Part shown: piece by piece, positions 1 through 5,388 of the stretch
Layout of the letters: the number at the start of each line of letters is the position of its first letter
Position numbering within the stretch: position 1 is the stretch's first letter
Assembly (NCBI GenBank): GCA_012838715.1
Contig: DUOR01000036.1
Span: 1 to 7,614, forward strand
DNA: 7,614 nt
Direction: 5' to 3'
Source: Actinomycetales bacterium
GTDB lineage: Bacteria; Actinomycetota; Actinomycetes; Mycobacteriales; Mycobacteriaceae
Notes under the pieces: generated by a model
What the model saw: only the letters and a program-made list of their open reading frames with translations
Database searches by the model: none
Told to the model about the DNA's origin: nothing
Made by a program: the position numbers and the translations under genes

Positions 1-1
1 A

Positions 2-100
2 AAAGAAGCCGTGGGTGAAGGTCTTATATCACTGGGAAGGTATGAACGATATATAAGAATGTTAAATGAATTAAGAGAGTTTAGGAGGAATATGTGGTGA
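2..100 (+). CDS. rsgA: Ribosome small-subunit-dependent GTPase A (RsgA), C-terminal end only
   Basis: This is the open frame entering from the left edge and stopping at TGA 98-100. It gives about 32 residues, starting [20 protein letters not shown] and ending in Asn-Met-Trp. The pattern of an acidic 'AV..G.IS..RY..Y..ML.EL' helix is what the extreme C-terminus of RsgA looks like. RsgA is a circularly permuted GTPase that helps late maturation of the 30S ribosomal subunit. None of its GTPase motifs lie inside the window, so the call rests on the short C-terminal helix plus the next gene: rsgA followed directly by rpe is a common Firmicutes order. The stop overlaps the rpe start, which suggests translational coupling. 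Base composition is AT-rich, unlike everything after about 331. Confidence 0.7.
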   Translation, partial: KEAVGEGLISLGRYERYIRMLNELREFRRNMW

Positions 101-348
101 TAAAAATTGCACCGTCTATACTGTCAGCTGATTTCTCAAGGCTGGGTGAACAAGTGGAAATGTTGGAAAAGGGAGGTGCTGATTATATACATATAGATAT
201 AATGGATGGACACTTTGTGCCCAACTTAACCTTTGGTCCAATAGTTGTTAAAGCAATAAGAAATAGAACGCAGCTACCCTTTGATGTTCACCTTATGATG
301 ACAAATCCTATGGATTATATTGACGGATTCTTCCTCGGCCGCGGCTGA
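94..348 (+). CDS. rpe: Ribulose-phosphate 3-epimerase, N-terminal fragment cut by a chimeric junction
   Basis: Rpe interconverts ribulose-5-phosphate and xylulose-5-phosphate in the pentose phosphate pathway. The first 79 residues or so are clear family sequence: the phosphate-region 'APSILSADF' (residues 6-14), 'HIDIMDGHF' with metal ligands His33 and Asp35 (33-41), 'VPNLTFGP' (42-49) and 'FDVHLM' with His66 (63-68). The family is usually about 215 to 225 residues. Here similarity stops after 'NPMDYIDGF', where 'AKAGAD..' would be expected. The frame then runs four or five foreign codons into GC-rich DNA and stops at 346-348. The second catalytic Asp and the C-terminal half of the barrel are missing, so this fragment cannot be active. 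The start is GTG 94 or GTG 97, with AGGAGG at 83-88 giving 5 or 8 bases of spacing, inside the rsgA stop region. The loss is probably a join artefact and not a true pseudogene. Confidence 0.85.
   Translation: MVIKIAPSILSADFSRLGEQVEMLEKGGADYIHIDIMDGHFVPNLTFGPIVVKAIRNRTQLPFDVHLMMTNPMDYIDGFFLGRG
326..334. other. Abrupt composition and taxonomy junction (probable chimera)
   Basis: Left of this point the DNA is AT-rich with Firmicutes-type codons (ATA, AGA, TTA, AAA). Right of it the DNA is high-GC with actinobacterial codons. The break falls inside rpe between codons 78 and 80. No insertion-sequence end, inverted repeat, target duplication, tRNA or attachment site is visible on either side. The exact base cannot be fixed without the parent sequences. 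Confidence 0.85.
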
Positions 349-357
349 GGCCCGGAA

Positions 358-372
358 CCCGGCGGCGCCGGG
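358..372. repeat. Short GC inverted repeat just right of the junction
   Basis: Two perfect 7-base arms, CCCGGCG (358-364) and CGCCGGG (366-372), flank one G. As RNA it could form a short hairpin (CCGGG stem with a five-base loop). It might be the remains of a terminator for whatever corynebacterial gene was lost at the junction, but no T-run follows. In DNA this rich in G and C such a repeat can occur by chance. Confidence 0.3.
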
Positions 373-415
373 ACCGCCCGCGGTGATTTCGCAGGTGAAC
401 GGCGCGAATCAGAGT

Positions 416-437
416 TACGCTAGTCGCCGGGTATCAT
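416..437 (+). promoter_or_regulatory. Candidate -10 boxes for the isochorismate synthase gene
   Basis: Two hexamers fit the actinobacterial TANNNT pattern: TACGCT at 416-421 and TATCAT at 432-437. They lie in the only AT-richer patch between the junction and the coding region. Neither has a convincing -35 box at 16-18 bases upstream. If the second is used, transcription would start near 444 and leave a leader of about 78 bases before ATG 522. Confidence 0.35.
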
Positions 438-451
438 TGCGATTCACACGA

Positions 452-474
452 CTGCGGGGCTCGTCGTCCCGCAG
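452..474 (+). other. Leader hairpin upstream of isochorismate synthase
   Basis: CTGCGGG (452-458) pairs perfectly with CCCGCAG (468-474), and a G-U pair (459/467) can extend the stem to eight pairs around a seven-base loop. It lies in the presumed 5' leader of the next gene. No T-run follows (the next bases are CCGGAACTTTG), so it does not look like a standard intrinsic terminator. I see no ORF or codon-repeat attenuator linked to it, and no recognised riboswitch class. Confidence 0.4.
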
Positions 475-502
475 CCGGAACTTTGATGCCGGCGAGGCGG
501 AG

Positions 503-510
503 AAAGGCGG
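503..510 (+). promoter_or_regulatory. Purine-rich ribosome binding region deciding the 522 start
   Basis: The stretch AAAGGCGG at 503-510 lies 11 bases before ATG 522. The more upstream in-frame starts, TTG 483 and ATG 486, have no Shine-Dalgarno-like sequence before them and no -10 box at leaderless distance. This favours 522 as the start. GTG 510 is also in frame but lies within this purine stretch. Confidence 0.45.
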
Positions 511-521
511 TGTGCCACCCG

Positions 522-1679
522 ATGACTTCCGAGGGAGACGGACGGGTCCACGGCCGTAAGGGGCCCTTCGACGGCCGCCCCGCCACCGCGCCCGATTTCC
601 TGCTGTCCCGCAGCCACGGCTCGGTGCGCACGCAGGGCGCGCTGGCCACGTACTCCGACCCCTGGCTCGCCGCCGAACGGCTGCGCAGGGGCGAGCACCG
701 GATGATCGTCGGCGCCATCCCGTTCAACCCGGACCGCCCGTCGGCGCTGACCGTCCCGCGCGACATCATCCGCTCCGACCAGCCGCTCGAACCCCCGGCC
801 CACTACCGCTGGGACGCCCCGCGCATGCACGCCCGCGTCGTCGGCCACGACCCGGCGCCGGCGAAGCACCTGGAGCGCATCGACGCCGCCATCCGCACCA
901 TCCGCGCCTCCGGCCTGGACAAGATCGTCCTCGCCCGCGCGGTGGACCTGGAAATCGACCCGCCGATTGACCCGCTGCAGCTGTCGGCGTCGCTCATCGA
1001 CCGGTCCCCCAACCGCGACGGCTTCCTCGCCGACCTCTCCCCCGCCGGCGGCCGCTTCGAGGGGCGCCTGCTCATCGGCTCCTCGCCGGAAATGCTCGTC
1101 CGCCGCCGCGGCCACTACGTCGAGGCGTTCCCGCTGGCCGGATCGACGCCCCGCTCCCGCGACCGCGCCACCGACGAAGCCGCCGCGCAGCGCCTGCTGG
1201 CCTCCCGGAAGAACATGGAGGAGCACGAGTACGTCGTCGACGACATCGCCGACAACCTCGAGCCCCTGTGCACCCACCTCGACGTCCCCGCCGAACCGGA
1301 ACTGCTGAGCACCTCCGAAATGTGGCACCTGGGCACCTTCATCCGCGGCGAACTGAAGGACCCGGTCATCTCCGCCCTCGACCTGGCGCTGCTGGTCCAC
1401 CCGACGCCCGCCATCTGCGGCACGCCCACCGAATCGGCCATGTCCGTCATCGAGGCCGTCGAATCCGACCGCGGCTTCTACGCCGGCGCCGTCGGCTGGT
1501 GCGACTCCGAGGGCGACGGCGAATTCGTGGTGTCCATCCGCTGCGCCGAAATCGGCAAGGACGGCGCCGACGCCCGCCTGTGGGCCGGCGGCGGCATCGT
1601 CGTCGACTCCAACCCCGAAGAGGAACTCGCCGAAACCGGCGCCAAACTCCGCACCGTGCTCAAGGCCTTCGGGCTGTAG
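522..1679 (+). CDS. menF: Isochorismate synthase
   Basis: This enzyme converts chorismate to isochorismate, the first committed step of menaquinone synthesis and also of salicylate or catecholate siderophores. The 385-residue protein is a full chorismate-utilising domain. It has 'DKIVLAR' with the water-activating Lys134, 'IGSSPE' with the probable general acid Glu190, 'PLAGSTPR' (204-211), and 'NMEEHEYVV' (231-239) with a Mg-binding Glu. It also has 'LVHPTPAICGTPT' (291-303), 'RGFYAGAVGW' (317-326) and 'NPEEELAET' (364-372) near the second Mg ligand. The HPTPA-CGTP and GFYAGAVGW signatures separate isochorismate synthases from anthranilate and aminodeoxychorismate synthases. Start 522 is preferred on its ribosome binding site; an in-frame extension to 486 or 483 is possible. 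No siderophore genes lie alongside, and corynebacteria respire with menaquinone, so I name it menF. entC or dhbC would describe the same family. The gene converges on the odx-type gene. Confidence 0.93.
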   Translation: MTSEGDGRVHGRKGPFDGRPATAPDFLLSRSHGSVRTQGALATYSDPWLAAERLRRGEHRMIVGAIPFNPDRPSALTVPRDIIRSDQPLEPPAHYRWDAPRMHARVVGHDPAPAKHLERIDAAIRTIRASGLDKIVLARAVDLEIDPPIDPLQLSASLIDRSPNRDGFLADLSPAGGRFEGRLLIGSSPEMLVRRRGHYVEAFPLAGSTPRSRDRATDEAAAQRLLASRKNMEEHEYVVDDIADNLEPLCTHLDVPAEPELLSTSEMWHLGTFIRGELKDPVISALDLALLVHPTPAICGTPTESAMSVIEAVESDRGFYAGAVGWCDSEGDGEFVVSIRCAEIGKDGADARLWAGGGIVVDSNPEEELAETGAKLRTVLKAFGL

Positions 1680-1759
1680 CTGCCCGGGACCGCCGGACTA
1701 GCCTCCGGCTGCAGTCCGGCCGCCCCGGTGCCGCGCCACGGGGACCCCGGGACGTCGGA

Positions 1760-1790
1760 AAGCCCCCGCCGAAAACAACGGCGGGGGCTT
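1760..1790. terminator. Bidirectional hairpin terminator between convergent genes
   Basis: A perfect 12-base-pair stem, AAGCCCCCGCCG (1760-1771) with CGGCGGGGGCTT (1779-1790), closes a seven-base loop. It lies 80 bases after the isochorismate synthase stop and 21 bases after the end of the minus-strand gene. The A/T pairs at the stem base put a short T run (TTT) after the hairpin on the minus strand but only TT on the plus strand. The convergent arrangement suggests it serves both genes. Confidence 0.85.
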
Positions 1791-1811
1791 CGTGCGTGCG
1801 GGGTTGCCCGA

Positions 1812-2600
1812 TTAGGCGCGCTCGACCGGGTTGGCCAGACGGCCGATGCCCGGAATCTCGATCTCGATGCGGTCGCCCGGGAACATCTCGGCGGTGCCGG
1901 CCGGGGAGCCGGTGCAGATGACGTCGCCCGGCAGCAGCGTGATGGACGCGGTGAGGAACTCGATGATCTCCGGGATCGACATGATCATCTGGTCGGAGTT
2001 CGAGTCCTGCTTCGTCTCGGTGGAGCCGTCGCGGGTCAGGTGCGCCTTGATGGGCAGCGAATCGTAGTCCAGCTCGGTCTGGATCCACGGGCCCAGCGGG
2101 CAGAACGTGTCGATGCCCTTCGCGCGCGCCCACTGGCCGTCCGCGAACTGCAGGTCACGCGAGGACACGTCGTTGACGATGGTGTAACCGAAAATGACCG
2201 ACTCCGCGTCGGCGGCCTTGACGTTCTTGCAGGGCTTGCCGATGACGATGGCCAGCTCGCCCTCGAACTCCACCTTCGTGGCGAAATCCGGGATGCGGAT
2301 CGGCGCCTCGGGGCCGATGACGGCCGTCGGCGGCTTCAGGAACATCGTCGGCGGCAGCGACTCGCCGGAGGTCTTGAACACCTCCTTGACGTGGTCCGCG
2401 TAGTTGCGGCCGATGGCGACGACCTTCGACGGCAGCATCGGGGCCAGCAGACGCACGTCGGCGAGCGGCCACTCGCGGCCGGTCTTGGTCACCTCCCCGA
2501 ACGGGTGACCATCGATTTCCTGCAGTCGGACATCATCGCCTTCGCCCTCGACAAGCGCGAAGCACATGCCCTCAGGGTGGGCGATTCGAGCAATACGCAT
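1812..2600 (-). CDS. odx: Fumarylacetoacetate hydrolase family protein, oxaloacetate decarboxylase (Odx)-like
   Basis: This is a 262-residue cytosolic enzyme of the FAH fold. Residues 1-50 form the small N-terminal domain, and the catalytic domain follows. It shows 'VVAIGRNYADH' (60-70), 'MFLKPPTAVIGP' (86-97), the metal site 'EFEGELAIVIG' with Glu113 and Glu115 (111-121), 'GYTIVNDVSSRDLQ' with Asp144 (138-151), and the C-terminal 'LLPGDVICTGSPAGT' (222-236). FAH enzymes cleave or decarboxylate beta-keto acids using Mg or Mn. The order next to a DnaQ-like gene and a CNB/CBS gene matches, from memory, C. glutamicum Cg1458, characterised as an oxaloacetate decarboxylase. Alternative substrates, such as acylpyruvates or 2-hydroxyhepta-diene-dioate, cannot be excluded from sequence. 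ATG 2600 is the first codon after a -10 box at leaderless distance, so the mRNA may lack a leader. It converges on isochorismate synthase. Confidence 0.88.
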   Translation of the reverse strand: MRIARIAHPEGMCFALVEGEGDDVRLQEIDGHPFGEVTKTGREWPLADVRLLAPMLPSKVVAIGRNYADHVKEVFKTSGESLPPTMFLKPPTAVIGPEAPIRIPDFATKVEFEGELAIVIGKPCKNVKAADAESVIFGYTIVNDVSSRDLQFADGQWARAKGIDTFCPLGPWIQTELDYDSLPIKAHLTRDGSTETKQDSNSDQMIMSIPEIIEFLTASITLLPGDVICTGSPAGTAEMFPGDRIEIEIPGIGRLANPVERA

Positions 2601-2613
2601 GCCGACCAGACTA
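2601..2613 (-). promoter_or_regulatory. Leaderless -10 promoter element of the odx-type gene
   Basis: On the minus strand TAGTCT (2608-2613) fits TANNNT and is followed by seven bases and then the ATG at 2600. That spacing would put the transcription start at or next to the A of the start codon. No Shine-Dalgarno sequence is present in that gap. No clear -35 box is seen. Confidence 0.55.
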
Positions 2614-2681
2614 CATGCGCGGACACCCGATAAGTGAACCGGGTCTCACCCGCGGGTTCCCCTGGTCACCGGCGATCACCT

Positions 2682-2730
2682 GGCGGTGGGCCGGCGGTGG
2701 GCCGAGGGTGTTCGCCGCCGGTGTTCGCCG
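2682..2730. repeat. Two pairs of 11-base direct repeats between dnaQ-like and odx-type genes
   Basis: GGCGGTGGGCC occurs twice in perfect tandem (2682-2692 and 2693-2703). GGTGTTCGCCG occurs at 2707-2717 and 2720-2730. They occupy the stretch just past the exonuclease stop codon. No strong terminator hairpin is seen here, so the repeats are the only structure in the gap. Possible origins are replication slippage or binding-site repeats. Confidence 0.6.
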
Positions 2731-2734
2731 GGGC

Positions 2735-3364
2735 CTACTTCTTCAGTCCCGCCGCGTTCTGGGCGAGCCAGAGTTCGGCGCAGGACAGGGCGTCGGTCAG
2801 CGCGTGGTGGGCCTTGTAGGGCGGCAGTCCGTAGCGGTCGCGGGTGTTCCACAGGCGCAGGTCCTCGCGGCCGGGGTCGCGGTCCATCGCGGCGTAGCGG
2901 GCGTACTCGCGGTCCATGGTGTCGGCGGTGTCCACGTTGAAGGGGGCGCCGTAGATTTCGCGGCACGCCTTGTCCAGGAAACCGACCTCCATCCGGGCGT
3001 AGTGCGCCAGCAGCGTGCGGCCGGCGAGCGCGCGCAGCAGCAGTTCCACCGCTTCCTCGCGGTCGACGCCGGCGGCGATCTGGTCGTCGGTCAGGCCGTG
3101 GAGGGTCGCCGACTCGCCGACGGACTCCTCCCCGCCCGCGCCGCGGATGACCACGTGCCCGGCGCCGCCGAGGACGATCTCGTCGCCGTCGACGGGCACC
3201 CAGCCGATCGACAGCAGCCGGTCGGTGCTGGGGTCCAGGCCCGTGGTCTCGATGTCGACCGCCAGGTAGCGGTCGTCGCGCAGGGGCGCGGCGTAGAAGG
3301 CGCCGAGCGCACCCGTCGCTTTCCGACGGGCCGAGGCCCGGCGCATGGAATCGAACAGTCCCAT
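2735..3364 (-). CDS. DnaQ-like DEDDh 3'-5' exonuclease (DNA polymerase III epsilon-like)
   Basis: The protein has 209 residues with one exonuclease domain at about 33-203. It carries motif I 'AVDIETTGLD' with Asp37 and Glu39 (35-44), the 'HGLTDDQ' element (89-95), motif II region 'LLAHYARMEVGFL' (118-130), and motif III 'HHALTDA' with His186 and Asp191 (186-192). The usual Asp of motif II (as in 'NA.FD..FL') is Glu126 here, so activity is plausible but not assured. The first 30 residues are basic and carry no recognisable domain. The gene starts 30 bases after the CNB/CBS gene's stop, with GAGAGGAG (minus strand, 3375-3382) ten bases before ATG 3364, so the two are probably co-transcribed. 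The same pairing of DUF294-type and DnaQ-like genes is known in other bacteria. It matches dnaQ2 (cg1457) of C. glutamicum from memory. It is unlikely to be the replicative proofreading subunit. Confidence 0.85.
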   Translation of the reverse strand: MGLFDSMRRASARRKATGALGAFYAAPLRDDRYLAVDIETTGLDPSTDRLLSIGWVPVDGDEIVLGGAGHVVIRGAGGEESVGESATLHGLTDDQIAAGVDREEAVELLLRALAGRTLLAHYARMEVGFLDKACREIYGAPFNVDTADTMDREYARYAAMDRDPGREDLRLWNTRDRYGLPPYKAHHALTDALSCAELWLAQNAAGLKK

Positions 3365-3394
3365 CGTGGTTGTGCTCCTCTCCGTGGCGCCCGG

Positions 3395-5254
3395 TCAGGA
3401 CATCTGGCTGATCGGGTAGCGGGTGGCCAGGCCCTGCTGCATGCGGCGGATGACGGAGAAGGCGTCGCGCAGGTGCTCGCGGTCCAGGCGGGACAGTTCC
3501 TTCGGGTTGACGTGGTTGTCGGGTTCCCGGCCGGCGTTGACGGCGGCCTCCTGGTGCTGCAGCTGGATGTTGGTGAGGAACTCGAACGCGTCGTGCAGGT
3601 CGGCGGCACCCTGGCGGGACACCGTGCCCGCGCCGGCGGCGGCGGTCAGGCGTTCGCGGGTGCCCACCTGCGGCAGGCCGGCCTCGACGGCGAAGACGCG
3701 GGCCATCTGGACCACGGCGGCGGTGCCGCCCTTCTTGATGTCCAGCGTGTTCGCGTGGGAACCACCCTTCTCCAGGACGAGGCCGCGGAAGAAGCCCAGC
3801 GGCGGCTCGCGGAAGGTGGCCAGCTTGGCCAGGTGCGCCTGCAGCCGCTTCGCGTTCGCCGCGATGGGCACGTAGGAACGGCGCAGATCGTCGACGAGCT
3901 GCTGATCGCCGTGGATGCCGCGGATGTCGAAGAACGTCTGCGCGTGCAGCAGCGCGTCCGGCCCCGGCGCGGTGACCCAACCGTGGAACGTCGTCTCCCA
4001 CTGCGACAGCGTCATCCGCCACTGCGGGTTGGACGCCATCATGTCGCCCGGGCACAACGGGTAGCCGCACTCGTCGAGGGCCTTGCACACGGCGTCGGAA
4101 AGCTCGGCGAAGTAGGCGCCGTGCTCCGCCCCGCGGTAGTCGTTGCCGAGGATGAGGGCGTTGTCCTGGTCCGACGCCATGCCCATCTCGCGGCGGCCCT
4201 GCGAACCCAGCACCACGAAGCAGTACGGCACCGGCGGCGGCCCCAGCTTCTCCTCGGCCAGGACCAGCAGGCGGCGGGCGACGGCGTCGGCGGTGACGGT
4301 GAGCAGGCGGGACACCTCGTCGGCGGACACGCCGCGCTCGATGAAGCGGCCGACGACGCGGCGGGCGTTGCCGGCGACCTCCGCGATGTCCTCCACGGTG
4401 TGCTTGCGGGACAGGTTCGCCGTGGCGTACACGGGGTCCGTGTGCAGCGTGCGCATCAGGTCACCCAGGACCACCATGCCCACCACGCCGCTCTGGTCGG
4501 CGACCGGCAGGTGGTGGTAGCGGCGCTCCGCCATGAGCAGCATCGCCTCGAAGGCCAGCATGGACGGGTCGACGGTGAGGGGGTCGGGGGTCATGACCTC
4601 GGCGACCGGCATCTCCGGGCCGCGGCCCTTCGCCAGCACCCGGCGGCGCAGGTCACGGTCGGTGAGGATGCCGATGAGCTTGCCGTCGTCGATGATGAGC
4701 AGGCTCGAGACGTTGCGCTCGGTCATCAGGCCCGCCGCCTCGCCGATGGTCGCGGCCGAACCGATGTAAATCGGCTCCTTCGCCATGAGGTCCTCGACGC
4801 GGGTGCGCAGGGCGTCCGACGCCGCCGACGACCGCAGCTCCGACGCCGCCGCGCGGATGCGGGCGTTCTCGCCGCCGTAGAACCGCGAGAACACCGGGAA
4901 GCGCTCCATGAGTTCATGGAACACGTCGTGGCCGACGGCCAGGTACAGCGTGTCCTCCACCGCCGTGGCCGTGTACAGCGAGGGCTCGCCGGAAAGCGCG
5001 CTGGAGTAGCCCATCGAATCGCCGGCGTCGCGGCGGTCGAGGAGCGTGCCGCTGGCGTCGAAGACGTCCACGAGGCCCGACCGCACCACGAACACCGAAT
5101 CATTGGCGCGGCCGGCGGTGAGCAGTTCCTGGCCGCGGCGCGCGTACCGCATGGTCAGGCGGCCGGGCAGCGACTGCAGCTCCTCCTCCGGCAGATCGGA
5201 GAACGGAGAGGTTTCGCGGAGGAATTCGCGGATTTCGTCGAGTTCGACGGACAT
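3395..5254 (-). CDS. CNB-CBS-CBS-nucleotidyltransferase (DUF294) signalling protein
   Basis: The 619-residue protein has a cyclic-nucleotide-binding fold at about 18-125 and two CBS domains at about 155-205 and 218-270. A GlnD-like DUF294 nucleotidyltransferase domain follows at about 295-440, with 'VLGSQGRREMGMASDQDNAL' at 348-367 giving the GS.GR.E and D-x-D (Asp362, Asp364) signatures. A DUF294 C-terminal helical domain covers about 460-605. Family logic is a transferase active site gated by adenine nucleotides on the CBS pair and by the CNB domain; the target protein is unknown. The CNB phosphate-cassette region reads 'PSLYTATA' (91-98), with Tyr94 where the cAMP-contacting Arg normally sits, so ordinary cAMP binding is doubtful. 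There are no membrane segments. AGGAG (minus strand, 5261-5265) lies six bases before ATG 5254. It is the first gene of an apparent operon with the exonuclease and corresponds to C. glutamicum cg1456 from memory. Confidence 0.9.
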   Translation of the reverse strand: MSVELDEIREFLRETSPFSDLPEEELQSLPGRLTMRYARRGQELLTAGRANDSVFVVRSGLVDVFDASGTLLDRRDAGDSMGYSSALSGEPSLYTATAVEDTLYLAVGHDVFHELMERFPVFSRFYGGENARIRAAASELRSSAASDALRTRVEDLMAKEPIYIGSAATIGEAAGLMTERNVSSLLIIDDGKLIGILTDRDLRRRVLAKGRGPEMPVAEVMTPDPLTVDPSMLAFEAMLLMAERRYHHLPVADQSGVVGMVVLGDLMRTLHTDPVYATANLSRKHTVEDIAEVAGNARRVVGRFIERGVSADEVSRLLTVTADAVARRLLVLAEEKLGPPPVPYCFVVLGSQGRREMGMASDQDNALILGNDYRGAEHGAYFAELSDAVCKALDECGYPLCPGDMMASNPQWRMTLSQWETTFHGWVTAPGPDALLHAQTFFDIRGIHGDQQLVDDLRRSYVPIAANAKRLQAHLAKLATFREPPLGFFRGLVLEKGGSHANTLDIKKGGTAAVVQMARVFAVEAGLPQVGTRERLTAAAGAGTVSRQGAADLHDAFEFLTNIQLQHQEAAVNAGREPDNHVNPKELSRLDREHLRDAFSVIRRMQQGLATRYPISQMS

Positions 5255-5260
5255 GGGCCA

Positions 5261-5265
5261 CTCCT
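5261..5265 (-). promoter_or_regulatory. Strong ribosome binding site of the CNB/CBS gene
   Basis: AGGAG read on the minus strand, followed by TGGCCC and ATG at 5254. The six-base spacing is close to ideal and supports this start. It contrasts with the leaderless genes nearby. Confidence 0.7.
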
Positions 5266-5356
5266 GGGGCTCCGGCCGGGCGGCGGTCGGGCGGTCGTCG
5301 GCGCGGTGCTCCCGCGGCGCGTTCCGCTGCGCTCCCGGCGAAGGGTCATTTCACCC

Positions 5357-5362
5357 AGGATA
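5357..5362 (-). promoter_or_regulatory. Candidate -10 box for the CNB/CBS-exonuclease operon
   Basis: TATCCT on the minus strand fits TANNNT and is in the only AT-richer patch of the 134-base divergent gap. It would give a leader of about 95 bases. No good -35 box is visible. It lies where the -35 region of the opposing plus-strand promoter should be. Confidence 0.35.
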
Positions 5363-5376
5363 TCGAACACGGCTGC

Positions 5377-5382
5377 TAGGTT
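5377..5382 (+). promoter_or_regulatory. Leaderless -10 element of the collagen-tail protein gene
   Basis: TAGGTT is followed by six bases (GGCCCC) and then ATG 5389, so a transcript would start at the ATG itself. No Shine-Dalgarno sequence is present. The -35 region (about 5354-5359) shows no consensus. Confidence 0.55.
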
Positions 5383-5388
5383 GGCCCC

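Noticed and set aside
326..345. A vector or adaptor remnant at the junction (the CGGCCG and CCGCGG runs)
   Set aside because: The bases resemble restriction sites but are ordinary in high-GC DNA. No NotI octamer, linker or known adaptor is visible.
483..521. N-terminal extension of isochorismate synthase from TTG 483 or ATG 486
   Set aside because: There is no ribosome binding site or leaderless -10 box ahead of these codons, and the extra residues do not resemble the family.
320..559. An open frame spanning the junction into the isochorismate synthase start
   Set aside because: It begins in the AT-rich DNA and crosses the composition break. Its product is Pro/Arg/Ser low complexity with no homology I recognise.
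2661..2680. Imperfect palindrome in the gap before the odx-type gene as a GlxR site
   Set aside because: The half-sites have the wrong spacing and do not match TGTGA-N6-TCACA.
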